Shown piece by piece: positions 1 to 7,806 of a DNA stretch of 9,752 nucleotides. The number at the start of each line of letters is the position of its first letter. Within the stretch, counting starts at the first letter, position 1. The stretch is from Spirochaetes bacterium RBG_16_67_19 (lineage in GTDB: Bacteria > Spirochaetota > Spirochaetia > SZUA-6 > DRHE01): positions 12,498 through 22,249 of the forward strand of contig MIBK01000077.1 of assembly GCA_001829505.1 (NCBI GenBank), in the 5' to 3' direction. Both the position numbers and the translations under genes were made by a program. The notes beneath the pieces were generated by a model, which was not told where the DNA came from, made no database searches, and worked only from the letters and a program-made list of their open reading frames with translations.

Positions 1-1
1 C

Positions 2-1075
2 GAGGCTTCCGCAGCACCCGCGCTGCAGCCCCCGGACCAGGCAGCGGCTTCGACCCCGGCGCCGGCCGCTCCCGCGGCGTCGCCCGCCGAGCCCGCCGCC
101 GTGGCACCCGCGCCCCAGGCCCCGGAGGAGGAAGCCCCCGCGGTGGCGACCGCACCTCTTGCCCCGCCTGCCGGAGGGCCGGCGCCCGAGCCCGCGATTG
201 CGGAAGCGCCCCCCGCCGCGCCCGAGACCACGACGGAGGCGACCACCCCCGGCGCCGAATTGCCCCCCGAGGCGGTCCCCCCGGCGGCTCAGACCCCTCC
301 GGAGGCAGCCCGGCCGGAGGAGCGCCGCCTGGAAGAGCTGGCATCCCGAATTCCGCAGAAACGCCTGTTCCAGCCTCCGGAGCAGCCTGCCGAGGAGCCC
401 CCGGCTGCGGCGCCGCAGGTCGCGACTCCCGCTCCCGGGCCTGAGCCTGAGCCTGTTATCGCTGAAGAGCCCGTGGAAGCACTCGCCACCGCCGCGGAGC
501 CTGAGATCACTGCCACCGAGCCCGCGGAAGAGCCTGCCGCCCCGGAGGAAGAGCTGGCATCCCTGGCCCCCGAGGCCCCCCCGGCGGCCGAGGTTCCCGA
601 GGAACCCCCGGAGGCTCAGCTGACCCCGCTTCCCGCCCAGCCGGCGGAGCCGCCCTTGGCGGAGACGGTTCCCGAGGAGCCGATCGTGGAAGCGGCGCCG
701 GAGCTGAGCGCAGCGCCAGGCGGCGAGTCCGCGATTCCGGCGCCGGAACCCGAGGTCGCGGCGCCTGAGCCTGAAGCGCCCGCCGTGGCCGTGGTGCCCT
801 CTACCGCCGGTACGGAGCCCACGGGCAAGTCCCTGGCGCGCAAGTCCTTTTACCTGCAGCTGGGAGCCTATTCCACGCTCGGCCTGGCGGAGAAGCTGGC
901 CAGCCAGGTCAGCGCCTACGCCCGCTATACGGTGGAGATCCTGCCCGCCACGAGCGGAGCGGCCCCGCTGTACAAGGTGCTGATCGGGCCGCTGAACCGC
1001 GACGAGAGCGGGACCCTGCTGTACCAGTTCCGGGCCCGCGGCTTCCGGGATGCCTTCGTCCAGTACGTCGAATAA
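2..1075 (+). CDS. Pro/Ala/Glu-rich protein with C-terminal SPOR domain (5' partial)
   Basis: The reading frame is open from the left edge to a TAA at 1073-1075, so the gene starts outside the window; the GTG at 101 is only an internal candidate start. About 280 visible residues are low complexity, made of Pro, Ala and Glu with PEEP- and PEPE-like steps, and should be an extended, disordered, acidic linker. One more ordinary island (about 314-380, containing RLEELASRIPQKRLF) interrupts it. From about 845 the composition changes to a typical SPOR fold, starting SFYLQLGAYS, with YKVLIGPL in the middle and a C-terminal GFRDAFVQYVE. SPOR domains bind glycan strands lacking stem peptides and often target proteins to the division septum. 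The missing N-terminus could carry a membrane anchor, a lipobox or an enzymatic domain such as that of RlpA; I cannot tell which. The end overlaps ligA by 26 nt, implying co-transcription. The SPOR call is firm; the overall role is inferred. Confidence 0.85.
   Translation, partial: EASAAPALQPPDQAAASTPAPAAPAASPAEPAAVAPAPQAPEEEAPAVATAPLAPPAGGPAPEPAIAEAPPAAPETTTEATTPGAELPPEAVPPAAQTPPEAARPEERRLEELASRIPQKRLFQPPEQPAEEPPAAAPQVATPAPGPEPEPVIAEEPVEALATAAEPEITATEPAEEPAAPEEELASLAPEAPPAAEVPEEPPEAQLTPLPAQPAEPPLAETVPEEPIVEAAPELSAAPGGESAIPAPEPEVAAPEPEAPAVAVVPSTAGTEPTGKSLARKSFYLQLGAYSTLGLAEKLASQVSAYARYTVEILPATSGAAPLYKVLIGPLNRDESGTLLYQFRARGFRDAFVQYVE
331..563 (+). repeat. 17-nt exact direct repeat, two copies in the linker
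   Basis: The sequence GGAAGAGCTGGCATCCC occurs at 331-347 and again at 547-563. The copies are 216 nt (72 codons) apart, in the same frame, and both encode EELAS. In a region biased to a few GC-rich codons, short repeats are expected, but 17 identical bases including third positions suggest a past internal duplication or repeat-mediated expansion of the linker. Confidence 0.6.
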
Positions 1076-3098
1076 CCCCAAGCGGGAGGCCGATCGCCTC
1101 CGCGACCTCTTGCGGCGCTACCAGCACGAGTACCACGTGCTGGCCCGCCCCTCGGTGAGCGATCAGGAGTACGACCGGCTTTACGACCGCCTCCTGGAGC
1201 TGGAGAAGCTGCACCCCAATCTGGCCAGCCCGGATTCCCCTACGCAGCGGGTGGGCAGCGACCTGACCCAGGAGCTGCCCGAGGTGCCCCACAGCGTGCC
1301 CGTGCTGAGCCTGGACAAGGCGTATGCCGCCGCGGAGCTGGACACCTGGATCCAGAAATGCCGCAAGGCCAGCGGCCGGCGCCTGTCCTTCGTGGCGGAG
1401 GAGAAGATCGACGGCTCCTCCATCGTGTTGTACTACAAGAAGGGGCTGTTGGACCGGGCCGTGACCCGCGGCAACGGCCTGGTGGGCAACGAGGTCACGG
1501 GCAACGTGCGCACCATCGGCGCGGTTCCGCTACGCCTGGCCCGGCCGGTCACGGTGGCGGTGCGCGGCGAGATCTTCCTGCCCCGGCCCCTGTTCGACTC
1601 CATCAACGCCAGCATGGAAATCCCCTACGCCAACCCGCGCAACCTGGCCGCCGGCACCCTGCGCCGGGTGAAGAGCTCGGAGGTGGCCGCCGTTCCGCTG
1701 GACATCTTCGTCTACGAGGGCTACTTCGAGCGGGCCGTGCAGACCCACGTAGCCATCCTCGAACGGCTGGAGGAGCTGGGCTTCAAGTGCAACCCGCGCA
1801 CGGGCCTTTTCGCCGAGCCGGAGGACCAGGCCGGCCTCCGCGAACGGCACCCCCGGTGGCGGATCGGGGGCTTTGAGGAGCTGGAGGGCTACCTGGAGCA
1901 GTCCCGCCGGGAGCGCTCCGGCCTGCCCTACGACATCGACGGGCTGGTGGTCAAGGTGAACGAGCTTCCGGCCCGCGAGGCCCTGGGCTTCACCGGGCAT
2001 CACCCGCGCTGGGCCCTGGCCTTCAAGTTCGAGGCCCCCGAGGCCGAATCGGCCGTGGAGCGCATCGAGGTGCAGGTCGGGCGCACCGGAAGGATCACCC
2101 CGGTGGCCCGCATCCGGCCGGTGAAGCTCTCCGGCTCCACGATCGCCAACGCCACCCTGCACAACCAGGATTACGTAAGTCTATTGGAGCTGGCCATAGG
2201 CGACCGGGTGAGCATCTCCAAGCGGGGTGACGTAATTCCGGCGGTGGAGCGGGTGATCGAGAAGAACGAGTTGGGCAACAGCATCTGGAAGATGCCCGAC
2301 GCCTGCCCTTCCTGCCGCACCGGCCTGGTGGCGCAGGGCGCGCACCTGTTCTGCCCCAACCCGGACTGCCCGGACCAGGTGCGCGGCCGCCTGCGCTTCT
2401 TCGCCGCCCGCGACCAGATGGATATCGAGGGTATGGGCCCGGAAACCCTGGAGACCCTGATCCGGCAGGGGTTGGTGAAGGACGTTCAGGACCTGTACAC
2501 CTTCGATCCGGGCGCGCTTCTGGAATTGCCCGGTTTCGGGGAGAAGAAGGTCGAGGGCATCCGGGCTGGCATCGCCGCCAGCAAGGGCCGCCCATTCCGG
2601 CGGGTGCTGGTGGCCCTGGGCATCCCGGAGCTGGGTCAGAAGGCGGTGGAGCTGCTCGCTGAGTCCGGCTACCACGACATCGACTCTCTGCTCTCGCTGG
2701 CCGACCGCGGCGACCCGGCGCCCCTGCTGGAGATTCACGGCATCGGCGAGCGCACGGCGCAGACCCTGCTCGCCGAGCTGTCCCGCCCCGATGTGCGCCG
2801 GCGCATCCAGGCCCTGCGAAAGGCCGGGCTGGTCATGGCCGAGCAGCCCCCCCGGGCTGCGGCCGGCGGCCCCATGACGGGCCAGGTCTGGTGCGTGACC
2901 GGCGTCTTTGAGCGCTTCAAGCCCCGGGAGCAGGCCATGGAGGAAGTCAAGAAGCGGGGCGGAAAGGTGAGCGCCTCGGTCACCGCCAACACCACACATC
3001 TATTGAGGGGGGAAAACCCGGGAGCCAAGCTGGACAAGGCCCGTGAGCTGGGCATCACGATCGTCGAGGAAGCGGAGTTCCTGCGCCTGTTGACTTGA
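1050..3098 (+). CDS. ligA: NAD+-dependent DNA ligase LigA
   Basis: This enzyme seals 5'-phosphate/3'-hydroxyl nicks using NAD+, joining Okazaki fragments and finishing repair. It is 682 residues, the normal length, with every domain present. An N-terminal Ia domain (about 15-75, QHEYHVLARPSVSDQEYDRL) binds NMN. The adenylation domain carries the catalytic lysine in KIDG (K119), then RGEIF (172-176), ANPRN (194-198), LPYDIDGLVVKV (292-303) and WALAFKF (321-327). An OB fold follows (VGRTGRITPVARI). Four cysteines, C419, C422, C435 and C440, form the zinc finger. Helix-hairpin-helix motifs include LPGFGEKK (493-500) and IHGIGERTA (562-570), and a BRCT domain runs from about 608 to 682. The ATG at 1050 gives the expected short N-terminal lead. 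It lies inside the SPOR gene with no clear Shine-Dalgarno, so translation is probably coupled. The next in-frame GTG (codon 30) would remove conserved residues. EEKIDGSS around the lysine differs from the commoner EPKIDGLA but keeps the active site. Confidence 0.97.
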   Translation: MPSSSTSNNPKREADRLRDLLRRYQHEYHVLARPSVSDQEYDRLYDRLLELEKLHPNLASPDSPTQRVGSDLTQELPEVPHSVPVLSLDKAYAAAELDTWIQKCRKASGRRLSFVAEEKIDGSSIVLYYKKGLLDRAVTRGNGLVGNEVTGNVRTIGAVPLRLARPVTVAVRGEIFLPRPLFDSINASMEIPYANPRNLAAGTLRRVKSSEVAAVPLDIFVYEGYFERAVQTHVAILERLEELGFKCNPRTGLFAEPEDQAGLRERHPRWRIGGFEELEGYLEQSRRERSGLPYDIDGLVVKVNELPAREALGFTGHHPRWALAFKFEAPEAESAVERIEVQVGRTGRITPVARIRPVKLSGSTIANATLHNQDYVSLLELAIGDRVSISKRGDVIPAVERVIEKNELGNSIWKMPDACPSCRTGLVAQGAHLFCPNPDCPDQVRGRLRFFAARDQMDIEGMGPETLETLIRQGLVKDVQDLYTFDPGALLELPGFGEKKVEGIRAGIAASKGRPFRRVLVALGIPELGQKAVELLAESGYHDIDSLLSLADRGDPAPLLEIHGIGERTAQTLLAELSRPDVRRRIQALRKAGLVMAEQPPRAAAGGPMTGQVWCVTGVFERFKPREQAMEEVKKRGGKVSASVTANTTHLLRGENPGAKLDKARELGITIVEEAEFLRLLT

Positions 3099-3123
3099 CT
3101 TCCCCCCTGCCCGGATTTAGACT
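3095..3123 (+). promoter_or_regulatory. Predicted sigma70-type promoter for the BMP importer operon
   Basis: A -35 box TTGACT (3095-3100) is followed by a 17-nt spacer and a -10 box TAGACT (3118-3123). The -35 overlaps the ligA stop codon. Transcription would start near 3130, giving a leader of roughly 25 nt before the ATG at 3156. The tRNA-Pro promoter on the other strand has the same TAGACT hexamer, which supports both. A second TTGACT at 3090-3095 would be spaced 22 nt and is less suitable. Confidence 0.6.
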
Positions 3124-3144
3124 TCAGGTCAAATCAAACCCAAA

Positions 3145-3152
3145 GGGGGAGG
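3145..3152 (+). promoter_or_regulatory. Shine-Dalgarno of the substrate-binding protein
   Basis: GGGGGAGG precedes the ATG at 3156 by 3 nt. The purine block is strong but closer to the start than usual. It fixes the start of the binding protein, because this start also gives an intact signal peptide. Confidence 0.7.
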
Positions 3153-3155
3153 TGT

Positions 3156-4274
3156 ATGAAACGAGTTCTGCTTCTCACAACCGCCCTGCTGCTGGTGCTT
3201 TCCCTGTCCGCCGGAGCGGCGCCGAAGTACAAGATCGGCATCTGCTTCGACGTGGGCGGGCGCGGCGACCAGTCCTTCAACGACTCGGCCTACAACGGCC
3301 TGGTCCTGCTGGCCAAGCAGTTCAAGGGCTTCATCAAGGACGACCCCAGCAAGGTCAGCTTCGGGCAGGAGATCGAGCTGAAGTACCTGGAGCCCAAGAG
3401 CGGCGGCCAGGACCGCGAGCTGATCCTGCGGGCCATGGCCGAGGACGGCTACAACCTGATCATCGGCGTGGGCTTCCTGTACTCCGACTCCCTGGCCAAG
3501 GTGGCCGGCGACTTCCCGGACATCCACTTCGGGATCATCGACGGCTGGATTCCGGACCTGAATGAGTCCAGCAACGTCACCTGCCTGGGCTTCGCCGAGC
3601 ACGAGGGCTCCTTCCTGATGGGCGCCGTGTCCGGCCTCCTGGCCAAGAAGGGCACCAAGGTGGGCTTCCTGGGCGGCATGGACATCCCGCTGATCCACAA
3701 GTTCCAGGGCGGCTTCATCGCCGGGGCCATGTACGTGAACAAGGACCTGCGCGCCCCCGGCATGATCCTGGGGCAGTACGCGGGCAAGGATCCCACGGCC
3801 TTCAATGACCCGAAGACCGGGGAGAGCATCGCCGTGAACTTCTTCAAGCAGGGCGCCTCGATCGTCTACCACGCCTCCGGCGGCACCGGGGCGGGCCTGT
3901 TCAAGGCGGCCAAGGACCTGGGCAAGCTGGCCATCGGCGTGGACTCCGACCAGGGCCTGATCTACGCCACCTCCAAGAGCGCGGAGGAGAAGAAGATGTC
4001 CGAGTTCATCCTGACCTCCATGCTCAAGCGGGTGGACAACGCCGTGCTCCTGACCGGCGAGGAACTGATCGAGACTGGAAAGAACCTGGGCGGCTACAAG
4101 ACCTTCAGCCTGGCCAACGACGGGGTGGGCTACGCCCTGAACGACTACAACAAGAAGAAGCTGCAGCCGATCAAGGCCAAGCTGGACAATCTCAAGAAGC
4201 AGATCGTCGCCGGCAAGATCACCGTGCCGGACGACGACGCCAAGGTGGCCGACTGGGCCAAGACGGCCTTCTGA
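3156..4274 (+). CDS. BMP/PnrA-family ABC transporter substrate-binding protein (nucleoside type)
   Basis: This extracytoplasmic receptor captures a ligand, most likely a purine nucleoside, and delivers it to the permeases encoded downstream. The 372-residue protein begins with a classic signal peptide: MKR, a leucine-rich core to about residue 18, then AGA/A, a signal peptidase I type site near residue 21. The mature part shows BMP-family hallmarks: GGRGDQSFND (34-43), the hinge-region stretch LGFAEHEGSFLMGAVSG (144-160), GFLGGMDIPLIHKFQGGF (170-187), HASGGTGAGLF (239-249), and GVDSDQG (261-267) followed by SMLKRVDNA (288-296). Aspartate and lysine in those last two motifs contact the nucleoside ribose in Treponema PnrA. 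Many relatives are lipoproteins, but no lipobox cysteine is present here, suggesting a soluble periplasmic protein. It is the first gene of the importer operon and is followed by a terminator. Family assignment is secure; the substrate is inferred from family and operon. Confidence 0.93.
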   Translation: MKRVLLLTTALLLVLSLSAGAAPKYKIGICFDVGGRGDQSFNDSAYNGLVLLAKQFKGFIKDDPSKVSFGQEIELKYLEPKSGGQDRELILRAMAEDGYNLIIGVGFLYSDSLAKVAGDFPDIHFGIIDGWIPDLNESSNVTCLGFAEHEGSFLMGAVSGLLAKKGTKVGFLGGMDIPLIHKFQGGFIAGAMYVNKDLRAPGMILGQYAGKDPTAFNDPKTGESIAVNFFKQGASIVYHASGGTGAGLFKAAKDLGKLAIGVDSDQGLIYATSKSAEEKKMSEFILTSMLKRVDNAVLLTGEELIETGKNLGGYKTFSLANDGVGYALNDYNKKKLQPIKAKLDNLKKQIVAGKITVPDDDAKVADWAKTAF

Positions 4275-4289
4275 GGAGGCCCTGAACCG

Positions 4290-4322
4290 AAAAGCGGGAC
4301 GATCCTTCGTCCCGCTTTTTTT
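4290..4322 (+). terminator. Intrinsic terminator between binding protein and ATPase genes
   Basis: A perfect 13-bp stem pairs 4290-4302 with 4307-4319 around a TCCT loop (4303-4306). The core is GCGGGACGA/TCGTCCCGC and a run of seven T (4316-4322) follows. It lies 15 nt after the binding-protein stop and ends 11 nt before the ATPase ATG. No new promoter fits in between, so the rest of the operon must depend on read-through. Such leaky terminators after binding-protein genes are known in ABC importer operons and set a high receptor-to-permease ratio. Confidence 0.9.
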
Positions 4323-4333
4323 GAAAGGACCCC

Positions 4334-5845
4334 ATGACGCTGCTGAAAATGGACGGGATCACCAAGGTGTTCCCGGGAGTGCGGGCCAACGACCAGGTCA
4401 CCTTCGACCTCGCCCCCGGCGAAATCCACGCCCTGGTGGGCGAGAACGGCGCGGGCAAGACAACCCTGATGAAGATCCTCTACGGCCTGTACCGGCCGGA
4501 CTCCGGCACCATCCGCCTGCGCGACCAGGCGGTCGCCATCAAGAACCCGCGGGACGCCATCGCCCGGGGCATCGGCATGGTGCACCAGCACTTCATGCTG
4601 GTGCCGCCCTTCAGCGTGCTGGAGAACATCATCCTGGGCAAGGAGAGCCAGACCGCCGGGGTGCTGCGCCTGGAGGAGCCGGCGCGGGAGATCACCGAGA
4701 TCATGAACCGCAACGGCCTGCCGGTGGACCTGACCGCGCGGGTGGAGGACCTGCCCGTGGGCCTGCAGCAGCGCGTGGAGATCCTGAAGGTCCTGTACCG
4801 CGGCGCGGAGGTCCTGGTGTTCGACGAGCCCACCGCGGTGCTGACCCCGCAGGAGGTCGTGGAGCTGTTCAAGACCTTCCGCATGATGCGCGACCAGGGC
4901 AAGGGCCTGATCTTCATCAGCCACAAGCTGGACGAGGTGCTGGACATCGCCGACCGCATCACCGTGATCCGCCGGGGCCAGGTGGTGAAGACCCTGCTGC
5001 GCGCGGAGGCTTCCAAGCCGCTGATCGCCGAGCTGATGGTGGGCAAGCCTGTTTTCCTGCACGTGGACAAGCCGCCGGCCGCCCCCGGCGCGGTGATCCT
5101 GGAAGTGCGGGGCCTGCGCCAGCGCTCCCCGCGCGGCCACCTGGTGCTGGAGGACCTGAGCCTTGAGGTGCGCGCCGGGGAGATCTACGGCCTGGCCGGG
5201 GTGGAGGGCAACGGGCAGAGCGAGCTGGTGCGGGCCATCACGGAAGCGGTGCGCCTGGAGTCCGGGGACGTGCTGCTGGAGGAGCAGAGCATCCTGGCCT
5301 GGGACGTACGCACCCGGCGGGACCGGGGCATCGGGCACATCCCCGAGGACCGACACCGCTACGGGCTGCTGCTGCCCTTCAGCCTGGCGGAGAACCTGGT
5401 CCTGGGGCGGCACCATCGCAGCCCCTTCGTGCGGGGATCGGTGGTGGACTTCGCCAGGATGCGGGCCTACGCCCGCGAGAGCATCGAAAAATACGACATC
5501 CGCACCCCCAGCGAGCTCACTCCGGCCCACGCCCTGTCCGGTGGAAACCAGCAGAAGCTGATCGTGGCCCGGGAGATGCGCTTCGACCCCATCCTGCTGG
5601 TGGCCTCCCAGCCCACCCGCGGGGTGGACGTGGGCGCCACCGAGTTCATCTACCAGCAACTGGTGGAGGCGCGCTCGCGCGGCAAGGCGGTCCTCCTGGT
5701 TTCCGCGGACCTGGACGAGGTCCTTTCGCTTTCGGACCGCATCGGGGTTATCTTCAAGGGCCGGATCATCCGCGAGTTCCGCCAGGAGGAGGCCACCAAG
5801 GAGCAGGTCGGTCTGTGCATGACCGGGGAGAAGCGCAGTGCGTAA
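4334..5845 (+). CDS. Two-domain ABC transporter ATPase (nucleoside/BMP importer)
   Basis: This cytoplasmic protein powers import through the two permeases downstream. It is 503 residues with two nucleotide-binding domains in tandem, the layout of the RbsA/NupO group. Domain 1 has Walker A GENGAGKT (36-43), Q-loop Q85, Walker B LVFDEPT (161-167) and switch H197, but its signature is the divergent VGLQQR (142-147). Domain 2 is the reverse: the P-loop is degenerate (GVEGNGQSE, 289-297, no lysine), the Walker B region reads [10 protein letters not shown] (421-430) with Q in place of the catalytic Glu, yet the signature LSGGNQQK (401-408) is canonical. In a heterodimer-like pairing this leaves one fully competent ATP site, built from the domain 1 Walker motifs and the domain 2 signature. 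This asymmetry is normal for the family. GAAAGGA at 4323-4329 is the ribosome binding site, 4 nt before ATG. The gene overlaps the first permease by 8 nt, implying coupling. No ligand can be read from it alone. Confidence 0.96.
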   Translation: MTLLKMDGITKVFPGVRANDQVTFDLAPGEIHALVGENGAGKTTLMKILYGLYRPDSGTIRLRDQAVAIKNPRDAIARGIGMVHQHFMLVPPFSVLENIILGKESQTAGVLRLEEPAREITEIMNRNGLPVDLTARVEDLPVGLQQRVEILKVLYRGAEVLVFDEPTAVLTPQEVVELFKTFRMMRDQGKGLIFISHKLDEVLDIADRITVIRRGQVVKTLLRAEASKPLIAELMVGKPVFLHVDKPPAAPGAVILEVRGLRQRSPRGHLVLEDLSLEVRAGEIYGLAGVEGNGQSELVRAITEAVRLESGDVLLEEQSILAWDVRTRRDRGIGHIPEDRHRYGLLLPFSLAENLVLGRHHRSPFVRGSVVDFARMRAYARESIEKYDIRTPSELTPAHALSGGNQQKLIVAREMRFDPILLVASQPTRGVDVGATEFIYQQLVEARSRGKAVLLVSADLDEVLSLSDRIGVIFKGRIIREFRQEEATKEQVGLCMTGEKRSA

Positions 5846-6932
5846 GACCAAGAGCAAATACCGCGTCTTAGAGACGCTGTCGCCCATCCTGGGGGTTCTG
5901 GCCTCCGTCCTGGTGCTGCTGGTGATCGCCATGATCATCGGGGAGATGCCCGGCAAGACCCTGAACGCCATCTACAAATTCACGCTGGCCAGCGCCTCGC
6001 GGCTGTCCACAATCTTCTCGGTGGCCATCCCCCTGTTCCTGGCCGGCCTGGCAGTGGCGGTGGCTTTCCAGGCCAACGTCTTCAACATCGGGGTGGAGGG
6101 CCAGTACTTCGTCGGCGGCCTGGTGGGCGCCATGGCGGGCATTTATCTGAGATTGCCGGTATACCTCCACCTGCCCGTGGTGGTCCTGGCTTCGATGGCG
6201 GGCGGCGCGCTGTGGGCGGCCATCCCGGCGCTGCTGAAGGTGCGCATGGGCATCCACGAGGTCATCACCACCATCATGTTCAACAACATCGCCGCGGCCC
6301 TGGTCAACTTCCTGGTCAACGGTCCGTTGTCGGGGCGCGGGGAGAAAAGCCTGGAGCCCCAGACCCTCAAGATCCAGTCCACGGCCCTGTTCGGCAAGCT
6401 CAACCACTGGTTCAACGCCATCGGCTTGAAGGTGCCGAAGCACGTCTACCTGGACTACAGCCTGATCGTGGCGATCGTGATGGGCTTCCTGGTCTGGTTC
6501 CTGCTGTACCGCCTGCGCCAGGGCTTCGAGATCCGCGCTGTGGGCACCTCCCTGGAGGTGTCCCAATACGCGGGCATCCGGGTCAAGCGGGTGCAGATGA
6601 CCGCCTTCCTGGCCTCAGGCAGCCTGGCCGGCCTGATCGGGCTGCAGGAAATCTTCGCCATCCGCGGGGTCTACACCTTCGAAATCGCCGCCGGGCTGGG
6701 TTTCGACGGCATCGCCATCGCCCTGATCGGGGGCAACTCGCCCGTGGGGGTGATCTTCTCCTCGGTCCTGTTCGCCTTTTTCAAGCAGGCCGGCTACGGC
6801 CTGCAGCTGTACACGGCGGTGCCCAACGCCATCATCTACGTGATCAGCGGGCTGATGATCCTGTTCATCGTGGTGATCAACGAAGTGACCACCCGCTACA
6901 TCCGGGCCCTGCGAAGAAAGGAGGCGGCCTGA
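5838..6932 (+). CDS. ABC transporter permease, BMP/nucleoside type (first subunit)
   Basis: This is an inner-membrane subunit of the importer channel (BPD_transp_2, RbsC/BrnQ-like permease superfamily; NupP-type). It is 364 residues with about ten hydrophobic segments, roughly at 15-35, 58-80, 88-106, 108-133, 147-161, 208-224, 254-270, 283-297, 303-318 and 329-350. Diagnostic motifs are VFNIGVEGQ (81-89), the cytoplasmic coupling-region stretch GIHEVITTIMFNN (138-150), IRAVGTSLEVSQYAGI (232-247), and GFDGIAIALIGGNSPVG (288-304). The start is a GTG at 5838 lying inside the last codons of the ATPase gene, with GGGGAGAAG just upstream as ribosome binding site. The positively charged N-terminus (MRKTKSKYR) fits a cytoplasmic start. 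It should pair with the next permease as a heterodimer. A loop of about 40 residues (162-202) between two segments is hydrophilic and probably faces outside. Confidence 0.94.
   Translation: MRKTKSKYRVLETLSPILGVLASVLVLLVIAMIIGEMPGKTLNAIYKFTLASASRLSTIFSVAIPLFLAGLAVAVAFQANVFNIGVEGQYFVGGLVGAMAGIYLRLPVYLHLPVVVLASMAGGALWAAIPALLKVRMGIHEVITTIMFNNIAAALVNFLVNGPLSGRGEKSLEPQTLKIQSTALFGKLNHWFNAIGLKVPKHVYLDYSLIVAIVMGFLVWFLLYRLRQGFEIRAVGTSLEVSQYAGIRVKRVQMTAFLASGSLAGLIGLQEIFAIRGVYTFEIAAGLGFDGIAIALIGGNSPVGVIFSSVLFAFFKQAGYGLQLYTAVPNAIIYVISGLMILFIVVINEVTTRYIRALRRKEAA
6917..6924 (+). promoter_or_regulatory. Shine-Dalgarno of the second permease
   Basis: AAAGGAGG lies within the end of the first permease gene, 9 nt before the ATG at 6934. 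It selects this ATG as the start. The gap between the two permease genes is a single base. Confidence 0.8.
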
Positions 6933-6933
6933 A

Positions 6934-7806
6934 ATGTTCTTCCCAACCCTCCTGGATTTCCTTTTCCGGGGCCTGGAGATGTCCGCCCCGATCGCCTTCT
7001 GCGCCCTGGGCGCCGTGTTCTGCGAGAAAAGCGGGGTGGTGAACATCGCCCTGGAGGGCTTCCTGAGCGTGACCGCCTTCACCGTGGTGTGGGGCTCGAT
7101 CGCCTTCCAGTCCGTGTGGATGGGCCTGGCCTTCGCCGTGGCCTCGGGGGTGCTGATGAGCCTGATGCACGCCGTGGCCACCGTCACCTTCCGGGTCAAC
7201 CAGATCGTCTCCGGGGTGGCCCTGAACACCCTGGCCGTCGGGGTGGGGCGTTTCCTGTCCCAAAAGGTGTTCGAGCAGGAAACCCAGTCGGCCGCCAACT
7301 CCTACATGTTCCCAACGGTGCTGCACATCAATTCCTTCACTTTCGTGCTGATCCCGGTGGTGGCCGCCTGCTGGTTCGTGCTCTACAAGACGGTGTTCGG
7401 CCTGCGCCTCCGCACCGTGGGCGAGAACCCCGAGGCGGCCGATACCCTGGGAATCAGCGTCAACTCCCTGCGCTACGTGGGGGTGATCATGTCCGGGGTG
7501 ATGTGCGGCCTGGCGGCCATGGTGCTCTACCCCTCCAAATGGGTGAACGGCATGACCGGGGGCAGGGGTTACATCGCCCTGGCCGCGCTGATCTTCGGGC
7601 GCTGGCACCCGGTGTATGCGGTGCTGGCGGCGCTGCTGTTCGGCTACGCCGACACCTTCCGCATCATGTTCGAATCGAAGATCCCGATCCCCAGCCAGTT
7701 CGTGCAGATGCTGCCCTACGTGCTGGCCATCGTGGTTCTGGTGGCGGTCAGGGGGAAATCGCGGGCGCCGGCCGCGGACGGCATCCCGTACGAGAAGGGG
7801 GAATAG
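6934..7806 (+). CDS. ABC transporter permease, BMP/nucleoside type (second subunit)
   Basis: This is the second inner-membrane channel subunit, NupQ-type, completing the importer with the binding protein, ATPase and first permease. It is 290 residues with about eight hydrophobic segments. Family motifs are EKSGVVNIALEG (31-42), RVNQIVSGVALNTL (87-100), the coupling segment GLRLRTVGENPEAADTLGI (156-174) and MTGGRGYIALAALIFGRWHP (207-226). The C-terminal tail is short and hydrophilic. It begins one base after the first permease and ends at the TAG 7804-7806. It is the last gene of the operon; only 20 nt separate its stop from the stop of the convergent minus-strand gene, and the two 3' ends share a palindromic element. 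Nothing in it appears truncated or broken. Confidence 0.95.
   Translation: MFFPTLLDFLFRGLEMSAPIAFCALGAVFCEKSGVVNIALEGFLSVTAFTVVWGSIAFQSVWMGLAFAVASGVLMSLMHAVATVTFRVNQIVSGVALNTLAVGVGRFLSQKVFEQETQSAANSYMFPTVLHINSFTFVLIPVVAACWFVLYKTVFGLRLRTVGENPEAADTLGISVNSLRYVGVIMSGVMCGLAAMVLYPSKWVNGMTGGRGYIALAALIFGRWHPVYAVLAALLFGYADTFRIMFESKIPIPSQFVQMLPYVLAIVVLVAVRGKSRAPAADGIPYEKGE

Noticed and set aside
159..623. Arg/Pro-rich frame within the SPOR gene linker
   Set aside because: It is the +1 reading of Pro/Ala/Glu codons, with no ribosome binding site and no recognisable domain.
3099..3155. Purine riboswitch before the importer operon
   Set aside because: The predicted leader is about 25 nt and the whole gap is 57 nt, too short for a purine aptamer with an expression platform.
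5163..5561. Degenerate second ABC domain seen as a decayed ATPase
   Set aside because: Loss of the P-loop lysine and the Walker B glutamate in domain 2, with a divergent signature in domain 1, is the normal asymmetry of RbsA/NupO-type ATPases.
4145..5971. A 608-codon open frame on the minus strand opposite the ATPase gene
   Set aside because: It lies antisense to a motif-complete ABC ATPase, its translation is rich in His, Gln and Ala without any domain, and GC-rich codon bias explains the lack of stops.
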